The position numbers were made by a program, and so were the translations under genes. Below the pieces are notes generated by a model. The model ran no database searches, was not told where the DNA came from, and was given only the letters and a program-made list of their open reading frames with translations. Of a DNA stretch of 64,000 bases, positions 25,111 through 35,989 are shown one piece after another. Origin of the DNA: Dasypus novemcinctus (taxonomy: Eukaryota; Chordata; Mammalia; Cingulata; Dasypodidae); the NCBI RefSeq assembly GCF_030445035.2, contig NC_080682.1, positions 29,122,770-29,186,769 on the forward strand, given 5' to 3'. Positions within the stretch are counted from its first letter, which is position 1. Each line of letters begins with the position of its first letter.

Positions 25111-26673
25111 TAAAGATCTGATATACAAAACAGCATGCATGAATGTGAAGATATCATGTTGAGTGAAATATCCAAAACCCAGAAAGACAAATATTGTATC
25201 ATGTCACTGATATGATTGAATTAGAATATTCAAATTCATAGAGTCAGAAGCTAGAATACACTTTACCAGGGTCTTGATTAGGGTAAGGATTGGGGAGTTA
25301 ATGCTGAATTTTTATAGAGTGTCTGCTTGAGGTGGTAAAAAGTATTGGTAATAGATGGTGGTGATGGTAACAGAACATTTTTATATTATTAACACAAGTG
25401 TCTATATATTATTATGTATTTGCAAGTGGTTAAACTGGAAAAGATTAGGTTGTATGTATCTTATAATATAAACATTTAAAAAATAACATAGAACTGTACC
25501 AATAAAAATGAACCCTAAGGTAAACTATGAACAACTTTAGCAGTATAATGATGATAGTATTGTTTCAACAAATGTAACAAAATCACCACATTGATGCAAA
25601 GTGCTAATAATTGGGAAAACTGTCTTTGTAAAGAATTATATGGGATCTTCAAAAGGTTGTACTTTCTGCATTTTTCTTTAAATCTATAAATTTTCTTACA
25701 TAAAAATTAAAAATGTACTTTTTTTCATTTGAAATGTAGGAATGCTAAACATGTCTAATTTCCTTCTGCCATTTTTGCCACATACTTTACCATTACATTA
25801 TTACAAACCTGAAAATATGATGCTATTTTTTGTACTCAGTTGTATTTGAAAGAAATTTCACTTATTTCCCATGTCTTACATTCTTCATTTCTTTTTGTAA
25901 AGTAAATTTCTCCTATGATATCATTTATTTCAGATTGGAGAATTTCTGTAAACTTTCCTCTAACTGCAGGGTTTTTGGGCAAAATTTCCTATTAGCTTTT
26001 TCATTTACCTTAAATGTGTTTATATCACTTTAGTTTCACAAATATTTCCACTAAGTACAAAATTATTTTTCTTTTTGGCCTTTTCACACTTCGTTGATTT
26101 GTTTGACTTGTAGTCTTTTTGCTTCTTACAAGAAGGCACCTATAATTGACATGTTCCCCACTCCTCATTTCTCCAAACCTCACCCTGCCCTGCACCTTCT
26201 CACAAGGTTATGTGTTCTCCTTAACCCATTGTGGTTGTTTTCAAGCATTTCTTTCTGCATTTCATTTTCTGTAACTTGATTAGGATGCCCTTCTGTGTGA
26301 GTGCAGGGAGTGCCTTTGGGTGTCTATTGGATATATCATTTTTTGGATATTCAGAATTTCTTATATGTCTAAGTTGATACTTTTATCCAAGATTTTATGA
26401 TTTCAACCACTTTGTATTTAATACTTGGATTCAGTTAAACTCTGTTCTTGTACATTAAACAGTTTCTTGTCACTGTTTTTTTGATCATATATTATACGTT
26501 TTCTTAGAATTTCTATTTATTAATAGTTCCTTTTTATTTTAGTGTACATTGTTTTTATTTTGTTATGGTGGTTGTTGTGGTCGTCGTTTTCCTGTGATTT
26601 TTCATATCTTTTCTCATTATGATCATCGTTTTCCTGAAGTCATTAAATATATGCATAAAAATGTTTTCAAGTC

Positions 26674-27121
26674 AGTGATGGTTAAGCTAATGTGTCAACT
26701 CAGCCAGGTAATTGTCCACAATTGTTCGGTCAAGCAAGCACTGGGCTAATTGTAATACCAGGATATTTATGGACTTTAGTCGCCAGTGTCTTTATTGCAT
26801 AGATAGCTGACTATATTTACGTCAGTCAGCGAGATTGCCATTAGCAATGAGTGAGGCTTTATTCAATCAACAAAATGCCTTAAAAGGGGAAATGATTTCA
26901 GCATTCAGAGAGAATTTCTCAGTTCGTGTTTGGACAGCCACTGTCTCCTGGAAACTCATCAAGAGCCTTCCTTGGACTATGATCAGAGCCCCTGGTTTGC
27001 AGCCTGTGTGTGGAACCTGGACATGTTCCAACCTATTGTCATATGAGAGACTCTTATAAAATCTCTTACTATTGACAGCTATCTCATGCTGATTCCGTTT
27101 TCCCTAGAGAATCCTAATACA
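26674..27121 (+). mobile_element. LTR-like insertion private to unit B
   Basis: It starts near 'tgatggttaagctaatgtgtcaact' and ends 'ccctagagaatcctaataca', a TG..CA pair. Ends of this kind ('gtcaact', 'gagaa-ccctaataca') belong to an old mammalian LTR type I cannot name with certainty. Units A and C read straight through this point. The bases flanking it ('caagtc' and 'aaaatc') look like a decayed duplication of the target. Confidence 0.6.
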
Positions 27122-28718
27122 AAATCTTTGGATTCTAACGCAAACTTTGGTTTCATCTTGAAATTTGTTTCTCACAACATTTTAAAAGATTAATAAGGCT
27201 CACATTTTCTTGCTTCCGTTTCTTAGGTTCAATTTATTATTATTATTATTATACACTGTACTTTGTGAATAATACCTTGTATGGTGTCTGGATTATTGTG
27301 TCTTTCAAAGGTATTGAGTTTTGTTTTAGCTGGGAATAAATTATTGGCAATGCATTTTGAACCTTTCAGGGTTTATTTTATTCTTTAAGGCAGATCTATT
27401 TGCCTGTCTTCATGCACAGTATTTACTAGAGCATTGACACTACAAAGGTGTGGGCTCTCTATTTCTTTTTCTTTTTCTTTTTCTTTTTTGTCTTAACTGC
27501 ATTCCTAAGTTAATAAAAGATATTCTTTATACTGCCTGGGACAAAAATCCTGGTTTCCAGAGCTTTTTCTGAACTCTGGTATTTATATACCATCCTCAAA
27601 CCTGTAGCAGCCTCCCTTACTATGCCTATTGAATTTCCATCTGTACATATACAGCTTAGCCTTCTACTAAGCCTCACAGAGAATCCCAGCATTGATATTA
27701 GGGTATATCCTTCCAATACCCTATCTTCAACTGTTGGGACTCCAATATCTGCCTCTTTGGCCATGCAAGACATTTACACTCTGCTACTGCTTGTATCTCC
27801 CTGCTCAGCAAGAAAAAAGAAAGGCAAGGTAAATATGAGACCCTTCTCATAAATTTTCATTATCTAATGGATAACTGATCAGTTATGCCTCTTGTGCAAT
27901 GACTAAAAAACAGTTTGGGTGTGTATTTTGTTCCACTGTAGACATGTTTATGATGACGGGTATTCTTGTGCCATTTACAAGGTCATGGCAGTAGCTAAAA
28001 TCTGACCAAAGTTTTTGTATCTCTTCTGATTTAAATAATGGTATAACATGAACTTATCACTATTATTTTTCCCTACGTTACCTGTCTCCCTCCTTTTCCT
28101 AACCTGGATTATTCTTGCCTCTTTTTGACATGTTCAAGAATGGCTATTTATCTTTCTGTCTTATTGGTTAAATATTTTTCAATTTTATTTGCTTTTAATT
28201 CATTAATTATTTTAATTTCATCATTTTTTCCTACTTTCCCAGGTTAAATTCATTGCTTTTTCTCTAATATCTAGAAAAACCTGACAACATTCTTTATTTT
28301 TTGTTACCTATTTTAAAATATAGGAGTTTAATATTTCATTGTTTATGTGGGTACTACTTTAAATTCTATGCAATAATATGCAGTATTCATATCCACATCC
28401 ATTATATCAACATTCTGGAGTTAAATATTTTTACTTTCTACTCCACCAGAATAAGTTAAGCTTGTGTTTTTATTTGTATTTATTTTGAATTTTCAAATTG
28501 GAAGGACTTGCAGTTTTTATATTTTGAATATTAACTTTAAATGTATTTCATTTATCAGATAATGTGGCCCTTTAACTTAAACTTTGAAAATTTATTGAAA
28601 TTTTTGGTTTAATTTCAATCAAGAAAATTTCAAATATTGTGATGCAAATTTGTAACTACCACATATTTATTCATAGTTTATAAATTTTGGGATGTGTTTA
28701 ACTTGTTATGATATCTAG

Positions 28719-29548
28719 GCAAGGGGTTCTTAACCATGGTTCCATGGCCCCCCAAGAGGCCTGTGGAAAGATTTCAGGGGGTCCATGAGCTTGAGTTGAA
28801 AATTCAAAAACACATTATTCTTTTGGGGATGTGTCAGTGTGGGTGTCATGTTTTTCTTAAACAATATGCAGTATAGTGTAGACTTACTATGATTTTTATT
28901 TTGATATAGCATGCTCTGAGTGCAGTGGTTAACTGCCTGAAAAAATGTTAGTAAGGGAATCGATGTGGCTTAAGCCATTGAGCTTCCACCTACCACTTGG
29001 GAGATCCATGGTTTGGATCCTGGTGCCTCCTAAAGAAGACAGCAAGCTGGCATGATGGGTAGGCTTGGCCAGCTGACAAAGTCAGATGGTGCAACAAGTG
29101 ACACAAGAAGAAAAACATAATGAAAGACTCAACAAAGCAGGAAACAGATGTGGCTCAAGCAATTAGGCACCTCCCTCCCACATCAGCTTTCCCAGGTTCA
29201 GTTCCTGGTGACTCCCAAAGAAACAAGGAAGAGGAAAGGACATAGCAAGTGCAAACAAAGAGGGAGGGGAGAAATAAATTAAAAAATAAGTCTTTAAAAA
29301 CAAAAAAGTTTAGTATGACTGGCAGAGATGGTTTATGATGCCATGGGGAAACTCATATTTCTAAATGTTTGCTGAAAATGACCATAACTTGTAAAATGTA
29401 ATTTTGAATAATCCTAAAATTTAACTTAAAGACATTATGATGTTAAGTGTCATAAACATATCTGCCACTATAATCTGAGAAGGATCCATGGATTTCACTG
29501 ACTGGCAAAGGGGTCTGTGGAAAAAAACAAGATAAGACTCCTGAACTA
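28719..29548. mobile_element. hAT-type non-autonomous DNA transposon relic with nested SINE
   Basis: The left end 'aaggggttcttaaccatggttc' and right end 'aagataagactcctg' are imperfect inverted repeats of the CAGGGGTTCTTAACC kind typical of hAT-Charlie elements. The bases outside ('atctaggc' and 'aactagac') match at 6 of 8 positions, which fits an 8-bp hAT duplication. A dimeric tRNA SINE sits inside (28950-29310). Unit C lacks the insertion. Confidence 0.65.
28950..29310 (+). repeat. Dimeric tRNA-derived SINE (xenarthran type)
   Basis: Unit 1 (about 28958-29035) has a promoter-like A box in 'gatgtggcttaagcc' and a B box in 'ggtttggatcc'. Unit 2 (about 29140-29215) has 'gatgtggctcaagc' and 'ggttcagttcc'. 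The tail is A-rich ('aaaaaataagtctttaaaaacaaaaaa'). Related to the DAS-type SINEs of armadillos and sloths. Confidence 0.75.
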
Positions 29549-29599
29549 GACTCTAAATGTACTATTTTAATTATGTCACTTCACTTTGTTTACTTCTTT

Positions 29600-30250
29600 A
29601 GTAAAATTTTTATTGACTATCTACACTGTACCAGGCACTGTCTACACAGTACAGCAAAAATAAATAAATACCATTGTCTTCTTCAGGCTCATATTCTACC
29701 TAGGAGATACATAAAAGTATACAGAGGCAAATAGTATGCCTTGTTAGAATTTTAAGAGTATTAAAAAATTTGAAAACGTAAAACAAAATAAGGGATGAAA
29801 GATTTGGGAGACCGATATGTGGAAGGAAATGGAGAACATTTGTGCAGGGCAGTCAAGACTTGGCCTTTGATCAAAGCCTTGAAGGAGGGAGTAATTCAAT
29901 ACCCAGGGACATGGGAAGAGTGTTACATCATTGGGAACAGCAGTACAGAGGCCATGAGCAGAGAGTGGTGCATGCAGTTGAGAATAGCAAAGACGTCTAT
30001 TTAACAGCAAAGGCATTCTGTGGTATGGAGTGAGGGAGAATGAACAACTAGTACATGTGTGTCATGGTGATAAGTGCAGTGGACAAAAAGCTAGGTGGAG
30101 GGGTTGCCTGGAGACTATTGGGCTTGCTAGCTTAAAAGAAAGATTTTCATGGTAGTCTTCAGGATCAAGGTCATATTTGAGTAACCTGAAATAATTGAAG
30201 TGTAATGTCATACAAATACCAGGAGGAAGTGAGGATCAGGCAAATGGAAC
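29600..30250 (+). repeat. L2-like ancient repeat, unit B copy
   Basis: 'tttattgactatctacactg', 'taccaggcactgtctacacag' and 'gggaacagcagtacagaggccatgag' follow the ancient mammalian repeat with 'gtgccaggcactg..' and 'ggaacagcaagtgcaaaggccctgag'. The counterpart in unit C begins at about 63600. Overlapping frames of up to 90 codons are not genes. Confidence 0.6.
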
Positions 30251-30539
30251 CTTAAAAGCAATGTTCTGTGAAATTAGTTATTTTGTGTCTTTTTATGTTA
30301 CTGTTTTGCATTATTTTATTAAAAATTGTGAAAATGTAATATATTGGATTTTAAATTTTAGCTCAGACTGGTAATATTTCTCATTTTTGAAGAATTTATT
30401 CTGCATAATAAATATAAAATATTTTTAATATTAAAATTTTCAATATATTAATATTGTTAGTTTCTTTTTTGAAATGTAGGTTTACTTTCTTGTGACCTCT
30501 TTCTTATTTGTTGTGTTTAGCTATTTTTAAGTAGTTGCT

Positions 30540-31005
30540 CTTCTGCCTTCACACTCCTTTATATATTTGGAAAACATAAAGCATTATCAAACAACAAACA
30601 AAAAAGGCTCTAGGCATATAATATTCAAACTGCATAAATAAAAATACAGAAATGAAATCTTGAAAAAAAAAGTAAGATTTTAAAAATATATCTATAGAGG
30701 AAAAGTTTAATATTATATCAGACTTCTCTTCAGAAACCAAGGAGGAAGAAAGTGAAATGAAGTGTTTAACGGAAAAAAAGAAAAACATCAATGAAGAATT
30801 TTGTATGCAGCAACATTCATTTTCAAAAGTGAAGGGGAAATACTTTCTAAGACAAAAATTGATTGAATTTATCAGACATGGAGCTACGTTGCAAGAAATG
30901 GTAAAGTAATTCTTCAAACAGATGGAAAATGTCATAGGACAAAAATCTTCTATCTACTTAATGAAAAGGAAGAGTGTTGGAGAAGGAATATATTAAGGTA
31001 AAATA
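30540..31005 (+). repeat. L1 ORF1 carboxyl-domain relic
   Basis: 'cagaaaccaaggaggaagaa', 'gaagaattttgtatgcagcaa', 'gtgaaggggaaatactttct' and 'gctacgttgcaagaaatg' follow the ORF1 end seen at 6420-6650, 22640-22850 and 33900-34100. It directly abuts the truncated OR fragment. The 128-codon minus frame here is its antisense shadow. Confidence 0.6.
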
Positions 31006-31016
31006 ATTTACAAAAT

Positions 31017-31292
31017 CTATTGATATATTTGGGATATCTGGGGAAGAGCAGATATCCACAAATGTATCACACTCAGAAAATAGTACATAGGGTCGTTGAC
31101 ACAAGAACCCTCAATTACTAATACAATCAGTGCTAAATTTCCCATCATTATAAAGTAATATTTGGCTAGAAACAGGAAGAATAAAATGATCTGCTGTTTG
31201 AGTTTATCTATAAAGCCCTTTAGTACAATTACACTAATTTCAGTGACATTTTTCATGTTAACACTTAATGGAACAAACTTGAAGATACTCAT
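31017..31292 (-). pseudogene. Truncated olfactory receptor fragment (N-terminus to TM2), OR5T-like
   Basis: The minus-strand frame has an OR-like amino end. The likely original start is an internal Met (codon 31254-31256). It is followed by NVT glycosylation, a GF motif, TM1 with GNLALIVLVI, and PMYYFLSV at the start of TM2; PMYYFLS is typical of the OR5T group. Similarity then fades and the frame stops at 31017. TM3 to TM7 are absent. Immediately beyond (lower coordinates) lies an L1 ORF1 relic (about 30540-31000), so the gene was cut by insertion and/or deletion. A complete receptor would need about 225 more codons, and none are seen between 30250 and 30540. Non-functional relic. Confidence 0.82.
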
Positions 31293-31519
31293 TAAATTGC
31301 AAAAAAGTGTGACTCAAGGGTAATGAACCATATCCTCATATTTATTTCTTGACAATGCATAATTTCCTGGTAGTGAATCACAAGGTTGTAACAAAGTAGT
31401 GGCTTATGTGTTGAGGACACTCTGTGTAAAATGTAAGGGAGGTGAGGGTGTTCAATTATTGGTTGAATTCATATCATTTCTAAAAGCATCAGGTCAACTT
31501 CTTAATTGAAAACTGGATT

Positions 31520-31740
31520 CTGGCAAATGGATATGGCTCAAGTGGTTGAGTGTCTACCTCCCACATGGGAGTGGCTAGGTTCAGTTCCCAGTGCCTCGAG
31601 ATAAAAAACAAACAAACAAACCAAACAACAAACAAAAACAAATGAAAGACCAACTCAGGAAAGCTGATATATTTGAGCACTGGCTACCCACCAAGGAGAT
31701 TCTGGGTTCAATCCCCAACACCCAGTACCTAAAAAAAAGA
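31520..31740 (+). repeat. Dimeric tRNA-derived SINE, second copy
   Basis: Unit 1 has 'gatatggctcaagtggttgag' as the A-box region and 'ggttcagttcc' as B box. It is followed by an A/C-rich linker (31602-31643) and a second unit with 'gctgatatatttgagc' and B box 'gggttcaatcccc'. An A run ends it at about 31732-31738. The linker resembles an A tail of the first monomer. Confidence 0.75.
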
Positions 31741-31809
31741 AAACTGGATGCTGATAGCACTTTTCATACTAAATCACACTAAAACACAAAGTAAACAGCT
31801 AAAAGAAAA

Positions 31810-31930
31810 TTCCTCTCATGATATTGTATATCAGTGGACAGAGCATTGAAATAGAATATTAGAATTTTAGTTCTGTCAGCAATTGTGTAAATTGGTTCAC
31901 TATATTTCCCTCACCTATTGAATGAATGTA
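31810..31930 (+). repeat. Possible MIR relic
   Basis: 'ggacagagcattgaaatag', 'tttagttctgtcagcaattgtg' and 'tatttccctcacc' fit the MIR core in order, at low identity. Confidence 0.45.
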
Positions 31931-32334
31931 TCAATATTTATATAAGAATATTGGAATAAATATTGACAGACAAAATATGTAAGCAAGATTTAATCATGAA
32001 TACAATTTAAAATAAGAATAAATAAATAAGAATACAATTTAAAATGTGGGCCATACAAAGCCATAATCACATGTATTGTAACATTTTATGAGCTAATCTC
32101 TAAAAGTTTACCAGTCCCTTAGGTCTTCTAGAGTTTTGCTAAACAGAATGAATCAAGATATTTATTTAGAAGATACATTATGTTTGAATTAAAATTTGTA
32201 GGGCAGTTTATGTTTTACTCAAATTTATATCTTAAATGCTTAGCATTATGTTTTCCTTTAATGACAAAATAATTCCTCATTTGAATGCTTTTGGAAATCT
32301 AAGTTGCTGACAACCCACGCTTTTCTATTTCCTC

Positions 32335-35300
32335 TAAAAATTCTAGGGGGCACTTTTGGCCAAACGAAGATGGCAGCATAAACTGTTCCATTGTGCTGTT
32401 TTCCCACAGAATCTGTGAACAAATAGCAAAAATGGTAGAGTCATTTTCCTCAAAGCTCTGAAATACAGTAAACTGTTAAATTTGAGCAAGAGCCAAAGTA
32501 AGAAAGATAGATTTAAAAGTAGTAGGAGAATCTCGTGGCACACTCTCTGGCCCCTCTTCTACCTGCTCCTTTGCACTGTACTTGCAGAAGCAGTGTCCTC
32601 TGCTTCTGGGAGAGGGCACTATTATCTGCATACTATGGTCATGTTTGCCATTGACAATCAATGGGTGTGGAGCCTGAAATACCAAATTTGGAAATCCTTA
32701 CAAATAAGTCAAATGCTCTAGGATAAAGGACTACCTCCTTTCCATGATGCAATGGAACAACTAGGAAGAGAAGAAAGTCTATTTCATAGTGAGTAGCAGA
32801 GGAATTAAAATGCCTTTAAAAGGGAGAATTCCCAAGGCCTGGGCAAACATATCCCTATGGAAGACTCAGGATGAGAAAAGATAGGAATCTACATTTCACA
32901 TTCACCTCAGGCAAATGTGAAATGCAGATTCCTCTTGACAGGAAGTCTAAATTCTGACAAGCACCTCTTCATAAGAGGTCTAAATTCTGAAGAACACAGC
33001 CAACAGAGTCAAAGGCAAAGAATGTGAAAAGCATTTTATATTTTAGTTTGGTAATCTTTTTTAGCACTCAAAGAAATCTCTGTCATAGCAAGAGCTGGAT
33101 AAAAATGTAAAGACAGACAACTCAGGAAATATATTTCAAAATTAACAATTTAAAATACTTTTTCTAAATTGTAGTGTTTAGGAAGAAAGATCAAAGACAA
33201 AGAACCAAGAAATCATGGCTCATCAAAAGGAAAAGGATAAAAATCCAGGTACCATTAAGGAAGAAGGCAAGATTTGACATATTTGGAAAAGGCTTACAAA
33301 ATGATCCTCAGTATGCTCAAGGAGATAAAGGAAAACACAGAAAAAACAAAGGATATCACAAAAACAATAAATGAACACCATGAGACCCTCAATAAGAGAG
33401 AGAACATTTTAAAGGAATCAAATGGAAATACTGAATTTCAAGACTAAAATAGCTGAAATTTAAAATTGCTTGGAGAATTTCAACAGCAGATTAGAGCAGA
33501 GAGAAGGAAGTGGATTCAAAGAAAAAAAATCAAAATTATTCAGGCTGAGGAGTAGAAGGAGGAAATGATTTTAAAAAGCAAACAGAACGTAAAACCTGTG
33601 GGACACCAATAAGCATACCAAAACATGCATTTTTGGAATCACTGAAGGAAAAAAGAAAGGGACAGAAGGAATATTCAAGGAAATAATGGCAGAAAACATC
33701 TCAAATTTAAGAGACAAGAATATGTAGTCAAAAATCCTGATGAACCCCAAGATGATAAACTGAAGAAAAAACATGCCTACACACAAAGAATTCAAAATGT
33801 TGAAGGCCAAATACAATGACTGTGTTGAAAGATGCAAGCAGAAAGAAATGTGTTGTGTACATGGGAGTCTCTGAAGATTAATTATCATTTTTCTCATCAG
33901 AAACCATGGAAGTAGGAAGGCCGTGGGACAAAACATTTAAAGGGATGAAAGAAAAAAATGTCAACCAGTAATTTTCTATCCAGTGAGACTATATATATTT
34001 AAATGATGAAAATATTAAGACATTATCAGAAAAACAAATCCTAAGAGCGTTTGTCACCACTAGATGTGCCCTGCAAGCAAAATGAAAGGGGGACCTTTGG
34101 GCTGAAGAGGAGAACACTAGACAGAGATCTAAGTGGTGTAAAGAAATACAGACCTCTCATATAGGTAACACATGGGTACTCATAAATGTCAGTAATATTG
34201 TATGATATTTTTTGTTATATAACTCAACTTTTTAGATCCTACAGATCCTAAAACATAAATTAATAAAAACTGTTATGTTAATGGTTTGCACCACAAAACA
34301 TATGTGAATGTATTTTGTAAATGTAGAAAAAAAGGTGAGGAAATGGATTAGTGTAGGAACAGTTTATGTATATTGTTTTGAAATTAAGTTGATATCAAAC
34401 CAACAAGAATATTAAGAATTTAGGATGAAAAATTAACCCCTGGGTAACTAAAAATTAAATAGTTGGAAAATGTATACAGATAGAAATGGTAAAGGGCTCA
34501 AAATGATTCCACACAAAAAATTAAATGCATATGAGCACAGGCTTTAATGGGAGAATTGAAGGGCAAAAAAAGCAAAAGACCTTATAGTGAAATAGCAGAA
34601 GAAAATCCTTTACTAGTCATTTTAAATATATATTGATTACACTCACCAGTCAAAACGCAGAGATTGGAAGAATGAATGAAAAAAAAAAACAAAAACAGGA
34701 CCCAACTCTATGCTGTTTATAAGAGGCTTATGTTAAATTCAAAAGCTGAAAGTAAAAGGATGGAAAAAATATCATATAAGATGGACTTCAATTCCACAAC
34801 TGCTATGAGGTACAATAAAATTTACTATATACTGATAATGTGGTCAATTACACAAAAGACATAACACTTAGAAATACATATGAACTGAATGTCAGAGCCC
34901 CAAAAGGTGCAAAGCACATATTTACAGATTTGCGCTAGTAATAAAAGGTTCTATATTAATAGTAGTAGTATTCAACATACCCCATTGAAGAATGTATAGA
35001 AAATCTAGACAGAATATCAAGAAGAAAATAGGATAATTGAATGACACTATAAACCAACTAGTCCAACAGCTGCAAAATACCCATTATTCTCTAAAACACA
35101 TGGGTCATTTCTCCAAGATAGATTATATATTAGGTCACAAATCAAGACGCAAGTAATTTAAAAATAGTGAAATAATACCCTATATTCTCTCCAACCACAA
35201 GGGAATAAAGCTAGAAAAAAGTAACAGTGGGAGGACCAGAATGTTCACAAATATGTGGAAATTTAAACATGTACTCTTAATCAACAAATGGTGCAAAGAA

Positions 35301-35880
35301 AAATCACAAAGAAAATTAGAAAATATCTTGAGACAAATTAAAGTGTAAACACAAGATACCAAATCTTACAGGTCACAGCAAAGGCAGTGGTGGGAAGGAA
35401 ATAGTCCTAGATGCTTACAAAAAAAAGAAGAAATAGCTCAAATCAGAGACCTTTCTTGAGGTCTCTCAAGAAAGAGGGACACAACTAGAGGTTTAAGAAA
35501 AAAAGAACAATCTAAACCCAAGGTGGAAAAAAAGAAAAGACATAACAGAATTGCAAGGGAAAAATGAAATAGAGAATAAAAACCAATGGAGAGAATCAAG
35601 AAACTCAAAATTTGGTTCTTTGAAAGATTAATAACAATAATAAACATTTAGCTAGACAGAGAAAATAAGACAGAAAGAAAGTAATTACTAAAAATAGAAA
35701 TGAAATTGGAGATATTACAGCTGACCCCACACAATTTAAAAAACATATGTTATGAGAGGATTCTCTTTACATCTGTATACCAAGAAAATAGATAAAACAG
35801 ATGAAAGAGAGCAAATTCTTAGAAACATTCAAACTACCTACATAGAAACAAAAATAAATATAAATTCTAAAAACTCCCAT
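32335..35880 (+). mobile_element. LINE-1 D: 5' UTR, ORF1 and ORF2 endonuclease; 3' end missing
   Basis: The 5' UTR starts near 'gaagatggcagcataaactg' (32368). ORF1 relic is at about 33170-34100, with carboxyl-domain landmarks 'gaaaccatggaagtaggaag' and 'gtcaaccagtaattttctatcc'. The ORF2 endonuclease region is at about 34640-35300 ('ctccaagatagattatatatt'). The linker runs to 'gctgaccccacacaattt' near 35740. Similarity stops near 35880 with no thumb, carboxyl part or A tail. Loss of the 3' half is the opposite of usual 5' truncation and implies a later deletion or rearrangement. Confidence 0.7.
35451..35474. repeat. Inverted repeat, 10-bp arms, 4-base loop
   Basis: CTTTCTTGAG and CTCAAGAAAG flank GTCT. 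It lies in the L1 D ORF2 relic and is probably a chance or local mutation product. Confidence 0.6.
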
Positions 35881-35989
35881 TGCCAATAATGAAATGAAAC
35901 AAAACATGATTTCTTTTGTATAGAAATGTTTATATTTAAGACATTAAGACATTAAGACAATTAAGCATTAAGACAAGAGAAAGAGAATA

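Larger units (their letters stand above)
20640..25710 (+). mobile_element. LINE-1 B, near full length, decayed, with nested LTRs
   Basis: 5' UTR at about 20640-22100, split by an antisense LTR at 21296-21998. ORF1 relic 22170-22880. A short ORF2 start near 23370-23420 ('LNVNQLNFPVKKQRVA') joins directly to ORF2 thumb sequence from about 23450. The ORF2 carboxyl part runs to about 25110, interrupted by an LTR at about 23950-24376. The 3' UTR reaches about 25710. Like the L1 at 4-9.6 kb it has lost the reverse transcriptase core. Its 3' part belongs to duplication unit B. Confidence 0.78.
25720..30250. repeat. Duplication unit B, downstream flank of the L1 tail
   Basis: Homologous by eye to unit A (530-1700) and to unit C (60430-64000). 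After removing the two insertions private to B (26674-27121 and 28719-29548), the distance from the L1 tail to the L2-like relic is about 2.6 kb, against about 2.5 kb in C. Frames inside (for example 76 and 87 codons at 27510-27852) have no features. A TTTTTC repeat at 27461-27489 and a (TTA)n run at 27233-27253 lie within it. Confidence 0.6.

Noticed and set aside
30549-30935. 128-codon minus-strand frame next to the OR fragment, as the missing receptor half
   Set aside because: No OR motifs; the plus strand reads as L1 ORF1 carboxyl-domain sequence.
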